Origin: Clostridium porci
GTDB lineage: Bacteria > Bacillota > Clostridia > Lachnospirales > Lachnospiraceae
Direction of reading: 5' to 3'
Assembly: GCF_009696375.1 (NCBI RefSeq)
Contig: NZ_VUMD01000001.1
Span: 186,001 to 250,000, forward strand
Length of the DNA stretch: 64,000 bases
Notes under the pieces: model-generated
Seen by the model: the letters and a program-made list of their open reading frames with translations, nothing else
Databases searched by the model: none
What the model was told of the DNA's origin: nothing
Program-made: the position numbers and the translations under genes
Shown here: positions 26,542 through 34,965 of the stretch, piece by piece
Numbering within the stretch: the stretch's first letter is position 1
How the letters are laid out: the number at the start of each line of letters is the position of its first letter

Positions 26542-28392
26542 TTACAGAATTTCAATCTGATAGGTTTTCAGCCAAAAATTAATCTGAAGGATATAGGCCA
26601 GCATCTGAGGGCCGGCCATCAGCTGTCCGTACCAGGGCTTGCCGTAGTCCGAGGGGTTAGTAAGGAAGCGTTCCAGCTTCCTTCTGTCCAGAAACTCCAT
26701 CACAGGGCAGCTGCTGTCGGAAATCATTTCTTGGACCCGGTCTGCCAGAAGGGCTTCATAAGCAGTATCATAGGTTTTTGGATAAGGGGATTTGCGCCGG
26801 AAAAGAATTTCATCCGGTACAAGTCCTTTTCCTGACTGGCGCAGAAGGTTCTTTACAACTCCGTCCCTGGTTTTCATGTTCCATGGAACATTCCAAACAT
26901 ATTCGATGATCCTGTGATCCGCAAAGGGAACTCTGGCTTCCAGACCGGAATACATGCTGGCGCGATCCATGCGGTTTAATAAAGTTTGCATGAACCAGCG
27001 CAGATTCAGGTAGGCTATCTCCCTGCGCCGGGCTTCCTCGAAAGTATCCTCTGCCAGCCTTGGCGTTTCAGCCACAGAGCGCTCATAGGCATTTCTTACA
27101 TAATCGTCCATCTCCAGATAATCCAGAAAGCTGTCCTTTAAAAGCGCCTTCCTTGCCTCCAAATCCATGGTCCAGGGAAAGGTGTGGGCTTTAAAGCATT
27201 CTTTTTTGTGAAACCATGGGTATCCTCCAAAGATTTCATCTGCACATTCCCCGGTGAGGGCTACCTTATTATATTCTTTTACCATGGAGCAGAATTGAAG
27301 CATGGAGGAGTCGATGTCTCCCATGGCAGGCAGATCATGGGCCAGTACAGAATCGTACAGACCATCAGCCTGGGTTTGATTGTCACATTCCAGATAATGG
27401 TGCTCGGAGTCCAGATACTGGACCATTTTCTCTACAAAAGGACGATCGCGGGAGGGCTGAAAAGTGTTGGCTTTGAAAAATTTGTCATTGTTTATGAAGT
27501 CAAAGGAGAAGGTAGTGAGGCGTTTGCCCTGCTTTTTCAGCTCCAGAGCGCAGATGGAGGAAACCAGACTGGAGTCTACGCCGCCGGAGAGAAAGGTGCA
27601 GATGGGAACGTCGGAAACCATCTGTCTGGTAACGGCATCTTTTATAAGGAAGGCTGTCTTTTCAACTGTTTTTTCATAGCTGTCCTCGTGGGGGAGGCTT
27701 TCCAGCTTCCAGTAGCGTTTCAGGCAGAGGCCCTTCTGGGAGAAGAGGAGAAAATGTCCCGGCAAAAGCTCCTTTATGCCCTTGAGTACACCGCAGCCAC
27801 AAGTTCTGGCAGGCCCGATAGAGAAGATCTCGTTGAGCCCTTGTTTGTCTAATTGGGGCTTAACACCGGGGTAAGCCAGAATACCTTTAAGCTCAGAGGC
27901 AAAGATGATTTCATCCCCCCGCAGAGTGTAAAAAAGAGGTTTTACGCCAGCCCGATCCCGGAAAAGGCAGAGACGTTTTTCAGCAGTATCTATGATAGCA
28001 AAGGCAAAAATACCGTTAAGGCGTTTTACGAAGTCAGGGCCGAACTCCATGTAGCCTGTGAGAATTACCTCTGTATCACTGGAGCTTTGAAAGGAATGTC
28101 CCAGACCTATAAGCTCCTGTCGAAGTTCCTCCGTATTGTAAAGCTCTCCGTTGTAGACGATGGAGAAGGTCTGTCCTGCCCTGGATCTTACCATGGGCTG
28201 CCGTCCTCCTGTCAGGTCGATGATGGATAAGCGGGCGTGGGACAGCCCTCCCTGTTCTCCCAGCCATATCCCTGAGTCGTCGGGGCCCCGGTGATTCAAA
28301 ACATGGGCCATTGATCTCAGGATTTCTTCATAATGATGGCTGGTTGTAAGGTAATGCTCAAGTGGATTATAGAAACCGGCAATTCCACACAT
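26542..28392 (-). CDS. asnB: Asparagine synthase (glutamine-hydrolysing)
   Basis: A 616-residue two-domain enzyme. The N-terminal Ntn glutaminase starts MCGIAGFY, with Cys2 as nucleophile after Met removal; NHRGPDDSG and YNGELYN are glutaminase motifs. The C-terminal synthetase domain has the PP-loop SGGVDSS around residue 275 and ECADEIFGGYPW. It makes asparagine from aspartate, ATP and glutamine. The start is fixed by Cys2 and by AAGGAGG upstream; the frame runs 20 codons further 5' without support. The gene stands alone on the minus strand, convergent with fprA. Confidence 0.95.
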   Translation of the reverse strand: MCGIAGFYNPLEHYLTTSHHYEEILRSMAHVLNHRGPDDSGIWLGEQGGLSHARLSIIDLTGGRQPMVRSRAGQTFSIVYNGELYNTEELRQELIGLGHSFQSSSDTEVILTGYMEFGPDFVKRLNGIFAFAIIDTAEKRLCLFRDRAGVKPLFYTLRGDEIIFASELKGILAYPGVKPQLDKQGLNEIFSIGPARTCGCGVLKGIKELLPGHFLLFSQKGLCLKRYWKLESLPHEDSYEKTVEKTAFLIKDAVTRQMVSDVPICTFLSGGVDSSLVSSICALELKKQGKRLTTFSFDFINNDKFFKANTFQPSRDRPFVEKMVQYLDSEHHYLECDNQTQADGLYDSVLAHDLPAMGDIDSSMLQFCSMVKEYNKVALTGECADEIFGGYPWFHKKECFKAHTFPWTMDLEARKALLKDSFLDYLEMDDYVRNAYERSVAETPRLAEDTFEEARRREIAYLNLRWFMQTLLNRMDRASMYSGLEARVPFADHRIIEYVWNVPWNMKTRDGVVKNLLRQSGKGLVPDEILFRRKSPYPKTYDTAYEALLADRVQEMISDSSCPVMEFLDRRKLERFLTNPSDYGKPWYGQLMAGPQMLAYILQINFWLKTYQIEIL

Positions 28393-28635
28393 ATAGAAGA
28401 TTCCTCCTTGCTGTGAGCACGTAAGGAGCCTATGGTGGTTCCCCAGGTGCAATAAATAATTGTTTTCTCTCTATCAGAAATTAAAGAAGAAAGCAGGCTG
28501 CAATAAAGGTACAGACCAAGCCCAGGCATACTGGAATAAGGTTTGTTTGTGCCAATTTTAGAGGGCTTACGGGGAGGCTGAATATTAGTTCAAAGGCTCA
28601 TTGCGGGCCAGCCAAAGGGCCCAGGCACATAAGAA

Positions 28636-29206
28636 TCAGAGCTGTTCCCCATACCATACTGGTTCATCCCCACCTTTTAGATGAAAGGGCAGCATCGGCA
28701 GCATACCTCCAAAGAATGCCATAGGCGTGAGGATTGCCATAGCTGCCTTATAATCGTTATCAGGGCCTTTGGCTGCTTCGCCTTGAATGGACAGCCGGAT
28801 GCCCCGGATGTTCATTTCTCCTTTGTTTAACACATATGCAGATAGGACTGTAACAATTCCCATAATCAAAAAAAGGTATCCCCTGGCATAGGAGCTCCAA
28901 GGCGCGAATGCTTGCCGCGGCTGCGGATATGGTCGGAGCCTTCTGGATTACAACCTCCCAGCTTAAGGCGTAGCCGTGACCGAGAAGGTTCATAGTCATA
29001 GCTTCTGTCAGGGGATTATGACCATTACTAATAGAAGCAGAGGAAATGCTATGGGCTTTCTGCTGCCATTGCTGGTTATCTGGCTGAGGTGTTTGTATCA
29101 ATGGACGGTGTGGTGATCCATTCTTCCAATATTCGTATTTCAAATGGCTTTCAGGCCTGAAATTTCTATGAAAAGGTGAAAAACAAAACAGGAAATTCAG
29201 TTTCAA
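28636..29206 (-). pseudogene. Degenerate region, possible decayed membrane-protein gene
   Basis: The 1,060 bases between asnB and the HPr-like gene hold no intact gene I can support. On the minus strand two overlapping short frames (28636-28869 and 28760-29206) contain coding-looking stretches: a hydrophobic one with AMAILTPMAFFGGMLPMLP and one with ALSWEVVIQKAPTISAAAAS. They lie in different frames and have no clear start or family. The pattern would fit a frameshifted relic, but chance is possible. The flanks (28393-28635 and 29207-29349) show only asnB's upstream region and AT-rich DNA. Confidence 0.25.
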
Positions 29207-29349
29207 AGGATAAGAATCAGGCCGGTTCCCCAGATTTTTGGAAACCGAATAAAATTTTGCATAAATATAATTGGATAAATGAGAAATAGTTTAAGAAAAA
29301 TGCATATAAAAAAATGGAATATGGAAAGGTATGGATAATGAAACGAAAA

Positions 29350-29378
29350 TTGACAACTGAATATAATAGTGATATATA
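29350..29378 (+). promoter_or_regulatory. Promoter of the HPr-like gene
   Basis: TTGACA (29350-29355), 17-base spacer, TATATA (29373-29378). The -10 lies within the self-complementary run TGATATATATATATCA (29370-29385). Confidence 0.6.
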
Positions 29379-29456
29379 TATATCAACAACCTTAAAATTG
29401 TTATATTTAAGGACATTCTCTACCTTGATGAATGCCCTCTAAAAGGAGTCTTGTAT

Positions 29457-29702
29457 ATGAAAGCAAAGAAAATCATGTTACCTACAATAGCTGACGCGAA
29501 GAAGTTTGTTGAGGAGGCTTCCAGGTGTGGCTTTGATATTGATGTTTTTTATAATCGCGTAACAATTGATGCAAAGTCTATTCTGGGTGTTTTGAGTCTG
29601 GATTTGACCCGTGTTCTTACGGTTCAGTTCCAAGGCAGCGACGAACGGTTTGAGAAGTTTCTGGATTCCATATCACCGGATACTGCTGGTAAGGCCGCAT
29701 AA
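29457..29702 (+). CDS. HPr-like protein lacking the phosphorylatable histidine
   Basis: An 81-residue protein with the HPr fold pattern. The DAKSILGVLSLDL segment corresponds to the regulatory Ser46 region of HPr (Ser41 here). Where true HPr has the phosphorylation motif GLHARPA near residue 15, this protein has LPTIADAKK with no histidine anywhere near. It therefore cannot pass phosphate in the PTS. Retention of Ser with loss of His parallels Crh of Bacillus, which works only as a CcpA corepressor, although other low-activity HPr-like families exist in Clostridia. ATG 29457 is placed eight bases after AAAGGAG; an upstream TTG at 29451 is too close. The gene sits alone between its promoter and the helicase gene. 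Confidence 0.8.
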   Translation: MKAKKIMLPTIADAKKFVEEASRCGFDIDVFYNRVTIDAKSILGVLSLDLTRVLTVQFQGSDERFEKFLDSISPDTAGKAA

Positions 29703-29758
29703 GGTATGAATCCATGAACTGCATCAGCAAAAGGGCAAAGATCTGGTGAGGAGAGTTG

Positions 29759-29798
29759 CGAACATTTGTTTGCAATCCTCCTTTTTTTGTGCTATGAT
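29759..29798 (+). promoter_or_regulatory. SOS promoter of the nuclease-helicase gene
   Basis: TTGCAA (29770-29775), 17-base spacer, TATGAT (29793-29798). CGAACATTTGTTTG (29759-29772) overlaps the -35 and resembles the Gram-positive LexA consensus CGAAC-N4-GTTCG with one mismatch in the core. The -35 hexamer TTGCAA is the same as at the polymerase promoter near 19.4 kb, which also carries a LexA-like box. Confidence 0.8.
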
Positions 29799-29872
29799 AT
29801 GGTTTAGAGGTATTCCGCAGGCCGGGAAGAAGCAGGTACAAATAGCTATCAGTGGTCAGGAGGGGCGGGGGA

Positions 29873-32308
29873 TTGGATACACAGGCACAAATTCGCATAT
29901 CTGTTCGGAACCTGGTTGAATTTGTTCTGAGAAGAGGAGACCTGGACAACCGCAGAACAGCAGGAGCCAGGAGGGAGGCTATGCAGGCCGGAAGCCGTCT
30001 GCACCGGAAGATACAGAAGCGTATGGGAAGCAGCTATCGAGCCGAGGTGAATCTAAAGCACCAGGTTGAGGTGGATGGCTTTCAGATTCTGGTGGAGGGA
30101 AGAACTGACGGTATTATTATGGAAGCTTCCGGCGTTACTATTGATGAAATAAAGTGCATTTATATGGATTTGGAACGGCTGGAGGAGGCGGAGCCTGTGC
30201 ATATGGCCCAGGCTCTGTGCTATGGCTATTTCTATTGCTGCGATCATGGGTTAAGCTCGATTGATATCCAGCTTACCTACTGTAATATAGAGACGGAGCA
30301 GATTCGCAGATTTAAGGAAAGCCGCAGTTTTGAAGCCCTGAAGCATTGGTTTAGCGGTCTGATACACGAATATGTGAAATGGGCCAGATATCTCTATCAT
30401 CATAGTTTGCGCCGCCAGGAATGTTTAAAGGAGCTGCCCTTTCCCTACCCATACAGAGAGGGCCAGAGAGAGCTGGCTGTAAGTGTGTACCGTTCCATTG
30501 TGAGAGGAAGGAATCTGTTTATACAGGCGCCTACGGGGGTGGGGAAAACACTGTCCACCATATATCCAAGTCTGAAGGCCATGGGAGAGGGATATGGAGA
30601 GAAGCTGTTTTATTTAACAGCAAAAACGATAACCAGAAGTGTGGCTGAGGAAGCCTTTGAGATTTTAAGGGAGAAAGGAAACCTGTATTTTAATACAGTG
30701 ACCATTACAGCAAAGGAAAAGCTCTGTGTTATGGAGAAGCCTGACTGTAATCCGGACTATTGCCCTAGGGCAAAAGGACATTATGACAGGGTCAATGATG
30801 CTGTGTATGAGATTTTGCATGAGGTGGATGGCATTACCAGAGGAAGGATACTTGAGTATGGGGAGAAGCATAAGATCTGTCCCTTTGAATTTTGCCTGGA
30901 TATTAGTAATTGGGTGGATGGGATCATTTGCGACTACAACTATGTTTTTGATCCGAATGTACGGCTGAAGCGATACTTTGCGGAGAATGAGCCAGGACGG
31001 GCCTATCTCTTTCTGGTAGATGAGGCCCACAACCTGGTGCTTAGGGCCAGGGAGATGTACAGCGCCAGCCTGATTAAGGAAGATGTGCTTTTGGTGAAGC
31101 GAATCCTAAAATCCCATCCCGGCACGGGGAAAGCAGTGGAACTTCTTGAGAAGTGCAACAAGCAGTTCCTGGAGTTGAAGCGTTCTTACGAAGCGGAACG
31201 AGGGATTCACAGGAAGGCGCTGGGCTGCAGCTATGAGCTTTTGCCGGATGTAAATCTGCTGGCTTTAAGTCTTATGTCCATGTTTGGTGTGCTGGAAACC
31301 TTCATGAATGAACATCCAGAGTTTACAGACAGGGAGTTGGTGCTGGATTTTTATTTCCGGGTAAGGGATTTTCTCTATGTTTATGACCGGCTGGATGATC
31401 ATTATAGAATCTATGATAGGCTCTGTTCTGACGGAAACTTTATGGTAAAGCTTCTGTGTGTCAATCCTGCGGTGAATCTGAAGGAATGCCTGGATAAGGG
31501 GGCCAGTACTTTGTTCTTTTCCGCTACTCTGCTGCCTATCCGGTATTATAAGGAGCTTTTGAGCGGAAATCAGGATGAGTATGCGGTATATGCCGAATCG
31601 CCTTTTCCGCAGGAAAACCGTTTGGTACTGGCTGCGGAAGATGTGAGCAGCCGATACAGCAGACGGGGGCCTCATGAGTATGAGAAGTTTGTGGACTATA
31701 TTTGCAGGATTGTGGAGGGGAGAAAGGGGAATTATATGGTGTTTTGTCCCTCCTATCTATATCTGAACGAGATTGAGGAGCGTCTTGCCAGAAGAAAGGC
31801 GGAAGGGAGTATGGGCTTTACTTGGATGGCGCAGAGAGTCAGGATGTCAGAGGAGGAACGGGAGGAATTTCTGAGGAGCTTTGAAGAGGAGCGGGACTTA
31901 TCGATGGCAGCCCTCTGTGTGATGGGGGGGATCTTTTCCGAAGGGATTGACTTGAAGGAAGAACGACTGATCGGCGTCATCATAATAGGAACGGGACTGC
32001 CCCAGGTAAATACGGAGCAGGAAATCCTAAAGGAATATTTTGACGAACATCAGGGCCGTGGTTTTGACTATGCCTACCAGTACCCTGGAATGAATAAAGT
32101 AATGCAGGCGGCAGGCCGGGTGATACGGACAGCCGGGGATAAGGGAATTATTGCTTTGCTGGACGAGCGGTTTTTGGGAGAGGAGGCCGTAGCTCTTTTT
32201 CCGAGAGAGTGGGGAACCTACACCGTTGTAAACCGATTCAATGTGGAGCAGGCGGTGAGAGAGTTTTGGGGGCGTCAGGAGCAGTCAGACCATGGCGCCC
32301 ATGCCTGA
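29873..32308 (+). CDS. DinG/XPD-like Fe-S helicase fused to an N-terminal RecB-family nuclease domain
   Basis: An 811-residue protein. Residues 1-125 carry the RecB-type PD-(D/E)XK pattern: His44, Asp79, Glu92-x-Lys94 and Gln113-x3-Tyr117. The helicase core follows with Walker A (APTGVGKT, about 219-226), five cysteines suited to an XPD-type Fe-S cluster (285, 292, 297, 336, 341), the DEAH box (383-386), and motif VI-like GRVIRT near the C-terminus. It probably unwinds 5'-3' and degrades or processes damaged DNA. The start is probably TTG at 29873, nine bases after AGGAGG; a GTG at 29852 overlaps that site. A LexA-like box precedes it, suggesting DNA-damage control. Its stop is three bases from the convergent LysR gene's stop. 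Confidence 0.88.
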   Translation: MDTQAQIRISVRNLVEFVLRRGDLDNRRTAGARREAMQAGSRLHRKIQKRMGSSYRAEVNLKHQVEVDGFQILVEGRTDGIIMEASGVTIDEIKCIYMDLERLEEAEPVHMAQALCYGYFYCCDHGLSSIDIQLTYCNIETEQIRRFKESRSFEALKHWFSGLIHEYVKWARYLYHHSLRRQECLKELPFPYPYREGQRELAVSVYRSIVRGRNLFIQAPTGVGKTLSTIYPSLKAMGEGYGEKLFYLTAKTITRSVAEEAFEILREKGNLYFNTVTITAKEKLCVMEKPDCNPDYCPRAKGHYDRVNDAVYEILHEVDGITRGRILEYGEKHKICPFEFCLDISNWVDGIICDYNYVFDPNVRLKRYFAENEPGRAYLFLVDEAHNLVLRAREMYSASLIKEDVLLVKRILKSHPGTGKAVELLEKCNKQFLELKRSYEAERGIHRKALGCSYELLPDVNLLALSLMSMFGVLETFMNEHPEFTDRELVLDFYFRVRDFLYVYDRLDDHYRIYDRLCSDGNFMVKLLCVNPAVNLKECLDKGASTLFFSATLLPIRYYKELLSGNQDEYAVYAESPFPQENRLVLAAEDVSSRYSRRGPHEYEKFVDYICRIVEGRKGNYMVFCPSYLYLNEIEERLARRKAEGSMGFTWMAQRVRMSEEEREEFLRSFEEERDLSMAALCVMGGIFSEGIDLKEERLIGVIIIGTGLPQVNTEQEILKEYFDEHQGRGFDYAYQYPGMNKVMQAAGRVIRTAGDKGIIALLDERFLGEEAVALFPREWGTYTVVNRFNVEQAVREFWGRQEQSDHGAHA

Positions 32309-32311
32309 TTT

Positions 32312-33253
32312 TCAGCAAGAGGCAGGGATACGCTGCTCCTGAAATGAGCAGGACAGGCCATTTGCGGTGGCTGTGGCCTGCAGAAGATCCATGAACTGCC
32401 GTGCGGCCTGGGATACAGGCAGGTTTTCATTGTAAACTGCCACCATCTGCCTGGCGGGCAGCTGTTCTTTTAGATTCAGGACAAACAGTTCCTTGTCCTC
32501 TTTCGGGATGCAGAAGTCTGGAACAAAGGCGATTCCCAGTCCGATACGTGCCAGATCGATAAGCAGATCATTACTGGAAAGCTCAATCTCAGGAACCAGA
32601 TCCAGCTGGTTTTTCTGGAATAGCTGATGAAGAAATTCACTGGTAGTGCTTTTCCGGTCCAGCATCATAATAGGGTAATCCAGCAGGGATTCCAGAGTAA
32701 CAGATTGTCCTTCCAGCGGAAATGCCGCTCTGCTGGCAGCAAACACGTCATGAAATTCATTAATAACCTGAGTTTTTAAATGATTGGTCAGGGCAGAGTT
32801 GGGATAATTGGTAATAATAAAATCAGCCTGTCCATTTTCCAGAAACCGAACACATTCAATGGAGGTCTGATTGGTAACTTTGATATGAATATTAGGGTAC
32901 TTTTTATGAAATTGATTCAGGTAGGGCACCAGGTAGTAACGGCAGATGGTGTCACTGGCTCCGATTCGCAGCTGTCCCCCGTTTAAGGTATGGGCCTCCA
33001 GAAGCTGGTTTTCCCCTTTTTTAATAAGATTCATTGCCGGTTCAATATGCTTTAACAGAATTTCTCCTTCGGGGGTCAGCTGAACCTTTTTTGTGCTTCG
33101 GATAAAAAGTGGCTGATTCAGCTTTCGCTCCAGGACCTTAATGGATTGGCTAACAGCCGATTGGGAAATGAAAAGCTGCTTGGAAGCTTCGGAGAAGCTG
33201 AGTGTAGCTGCTACGTGGTAAAATACTTTGTACAATTCATAATTAATATCCAT
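32312..33253 (-). CDS. LysR family transcriptional regulator
   Basis: A 313-residue regulator: winged helix-turn-helix at residues 1-65 (FSEASKQLFISQSAVSQSIKVLERKLNQPLF), linker helix, and a periplasmic-binding-protein-like effector domain (about 90-295, GQLRIGASDTICRYYL). Members are tetramers that activate divergent or distant genes on ligand binding. The effector domain resembles the CysB/CysL-like and YwqM-like groups, but the ligand cannot be assigned. Start ATG has AAGGAGG upstream. It is divergent from the sigma-like gene 350 bases away. The inverted repeat at 33393-33415 in that gap is a possible target, although its spacing is not the T-N11-A pattern. Confidence 0.93.
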   Translation of the reverse strand: MDINYELYKVFYHVAATLSFSEASKQLFISQSAVSQSIKVLERKLNQPLFIRSTKKVQLTPEGEILLKHIEPAMNLIKKGENQLLEAHTLNGGQLRIGASDTICRYYLVPYLNQFHKKYPNIHIKVTNQTSIECVRFLENGQADFIITNYPNSALTNHLKTQVINEFHDVFAASRAAFPLEGQSVTLESLLDYPIMMLDRKSTTSEFLHQLFQKNQLDLVPEIELSSNDLLIDLARIGLGIAFVPDFCIPKEDKELFVLNLKEQLPARQMVAVYNENLPVSQAARQFMDLLQATATANGLSCSFQEQRIPASC

Positions 33254-33392
33254 TATTAAGTCCTCCTTATAAGCTAACCATATTTTATCACGAATTACAT
33301 GCAGTTGTAAAGAGACTTACTTCCATATTTTATGCTGCATATAAAAGCTGAACTACAAAAATCATTCATTCGGTTGCCGTGTCTTCCTATGG

Positions 33393-33429
33393 CAAACTAA
33401 TTGAAAGATAGTTTGATATGCAGTATAAT
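33393..33429 (+). promoter_or_regulatory. Promoter with 23-bp inverted-repeat operator before the sigma-like gene
   Basis: TTGAAA (33401-33406), 17-base spacer, TATAAT (33424-33429). CAAACTA (33393-33399) and TAGTTTG (33409-33415) are exact inverted repeats flanking the -35. The start codon lies about 175 bases downstream; between them (33430-33600) I see no gene. The remainder of the divergent gap (33254-33392) shows no other clear element. Confidence 0.7.
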
Positions 33430-33603
33430 CTAGAAAGAAGCCTCAAGTGGAAGCGGAAAGCTGTGAAGCAGACGGTCGCGGGGATAGTGAGGGAATCCTT
33501 TCAGACGTGTGGCTTGCAGCTTGCCGGTGTTCAAACGCGGGATGAGGTCATATGGCTGTGCCAGGGAATGGGCGTCTAGGAAAGTGAAGGGATTTAGAAG
33601 GAT

Positions 33604-34194
33604 ATGACAGAGAATTTTTATGAAATGTATCTCAGAGAGATGGGAGTTATTGCTCCTTTAGAGGAAGAGGAACGAAACACGCTTCTTAGGGAGATGACCC
33701 ACGGAAATACAGAGGCAAGAGGGCGGCTTGTGGAGGGCAGTCTGGGACAGGTGCTGGAGCTGGTAAGAGAGTATGAAGGCAGAGAGCTTTCTATGCCGGA
33801 TATTGTGCAGGAGGCAAATACAGCCCTTATGCTGGCTGCTGTGGAGTATGACGGGAGTGAAGACTGGGAGGCGCTTTTATGCCGAAGGGTGAAGGAAGGA
33901 GTAGAGTTTGCCCTGAAAGAGCAAAGGAGAGAGCTTGCCATTGAGGAGAATATGACAGCCAGGGTCAATGTCCTTCAGACGGTATCTCAGACTCTGGCCA
34001 GAGAGTTAGGCCGTGAGGCAACTCTGGAGGAGCTGGCCGCAAAGATGAAGATGGACCAGGAGGAGATAAAGGATATTATGAAGCTGACTTTGGATGCCTT
34101 TACTGTCAGCGGGGAGGGACAGGTTCTCTCAGCCGGTAAGGCAGGCTCCTCTAACCCTGTAAAAGACGGTTGGAGTCTGGATGACGGGCAGTAG
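33604..34194 (+). CDS. Sigma-70-like protein with regions 1.2-3 but no region 4
   Basis: A 196-residue protein aligning with primary-sigma architecture. The N-terminus resembles region 1.2 (YLREMGVIAPLEEEE), followed by a region 2.1/2.2-like core-binding segment (LELVREYEGRELSMPDIVQEANTALM). The -10-reading segment 2.3-2.4 is eroded, without the expected aromatic WWIRQAI-type run. Region 3-like residues follow (ARELGREATLEELAAKM). The -35-binding region 4 is absent. It might still bind core polymerase and act as a modulator or antagonist rather than a promoter-specific sigma; this is inference. The ATG at 33604 has GAAGGAT nearby. Its stop lies ten bases before the phosphatase start, so the two are co-transcribed. 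Confidence 0.7.
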   Translation: MTENFYEMYLREMGVIAPLEEEERNTLLREMTHGNTEARGRLVEGSLGQVLELVREYEGRELSMPDIVQEANTALMLAAVEYDGSEDWEALLCRRVKEGVEFALKEQRRELAIEENMTARVNVLQTVSQTLARELGREATLEELAAKMKMDQEEIKDIMKLTLDAFTVSGEGQVLSAGKAGSSNPVKDGWSLDDGQ

Positions 34195-34204
34195 GAGGGT
34201 GGCA

Positions 34205-34876
34205 GTGAAGCTTTATATAATACGGCACGGCCAGACGGATTGGAATGTGGCCGGAAGGATTCAGGGAAGGCAGGATATTCCGCTGAATGCCCAGGGAAGG
34301 CTGCAGGCCAGAGCATTAGCTGAAGGGATGTCTGAACGGCCTGTGACTGCTGTGTACTCCAGTCCTCAGATAAGGGCTCTGGAAACGGCTAAGGCGATTG
34401 CGGAGCCTCTTAAGCTGACGGTTGAGCTTCTTCCACAGCTTATGGAAATCAGCTACGGCACTTGGGAGGGGAGGACTGTTCAGGATATCCTTGCTACCGA
34501 TGGTGAACGTTATGATGCATGGCGCAGGCATCCTGCCGGTGTGGCTCCCCCCGGCGGGGAGACTTTAGCCCAGATAGATGAGAGGTGCGGCCTGGCCTGG
34601 GAATATATCCGCAGCAGGATAAGGGGGGACATAGCTATGGTTTCCCACGGCTCAACTCTGGCTCATTTTATGGCTTATCTCCTTAAGGGGCAGCCTGACA
34701 GCAGGGATATGATTGTGGGGAACGCCAGTATTACTACTATAGAATATTTTCCGGAGGAGAGAATATGCAGACTGGTGGAGCTTAATGACAGAAGGCACCT
34801 GGAAAGGGGGCAGGCCGCTCCTAAAAGCCCCATCGAAAGAAAAAGGAGCGGTCCTTCAGACCGTGCGTACCTATAG
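34205..34876 (+). CDS. Histidine phosphatase family protein (phosphoglycerate mutase-like)
   Basis: A 223-residue protein with the catalytic RHGQTDWN motif at residues 7-14 and the second His in MVSHGSTLA. The family includes cofactor-dependent phosphoglycerate mutases, GpmB-like phosphatases and alpha-ribazole phosphatase (CobC). A cobalamin role is conceivable because this genome has a cob operon 20 kb away, but it is not supported locally. I choose GTG 34205, six bases after AGGAGG; the ATG at 34181 lies inside the preceding gene. The last 30 residues are basic and look disordered. A strong terminator follows. Confidence 0.9.
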   Translation: MKLYIIRHGQTDWNVAGRIQGRQDIPLNAQGRLQARALAEGMSERPVTAVYSSPQIRALETAKAIAEPLKLTVELLPQLMEISYGTWEGRTVQDILATDGERYDAWRRHPAGVAPPGGETLAQIDERCGLAWEYIRSRIRGDIAMVSHGSTLAHFMAYLLKGQPDSRDMIVGNASITTIEYFPEERICRLVELNDRRHLERGQAAPKSPIERKRSGPSDRAYL

Positions 34877-34885
34877 ATACAACTG

Positions 34886-34908
34886 AAAAGGCCCAACAAG
34901 GGCCTTTT
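34886..34908. terminator. Terminator between phosphatase and DUF1846 genes
   Basis: AAAAGGCCC pairs perfectly with GGGCCTTTT across AACAA. Flanked by A on one side and T on the other, it probably works for both convergent genes. Confidence 0.85.
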
Positions 34909-34965
34909 CCCTTAACAAATACTGACACATGACAGATGAGCTCTGCTTATATCTAAAGAATATTC

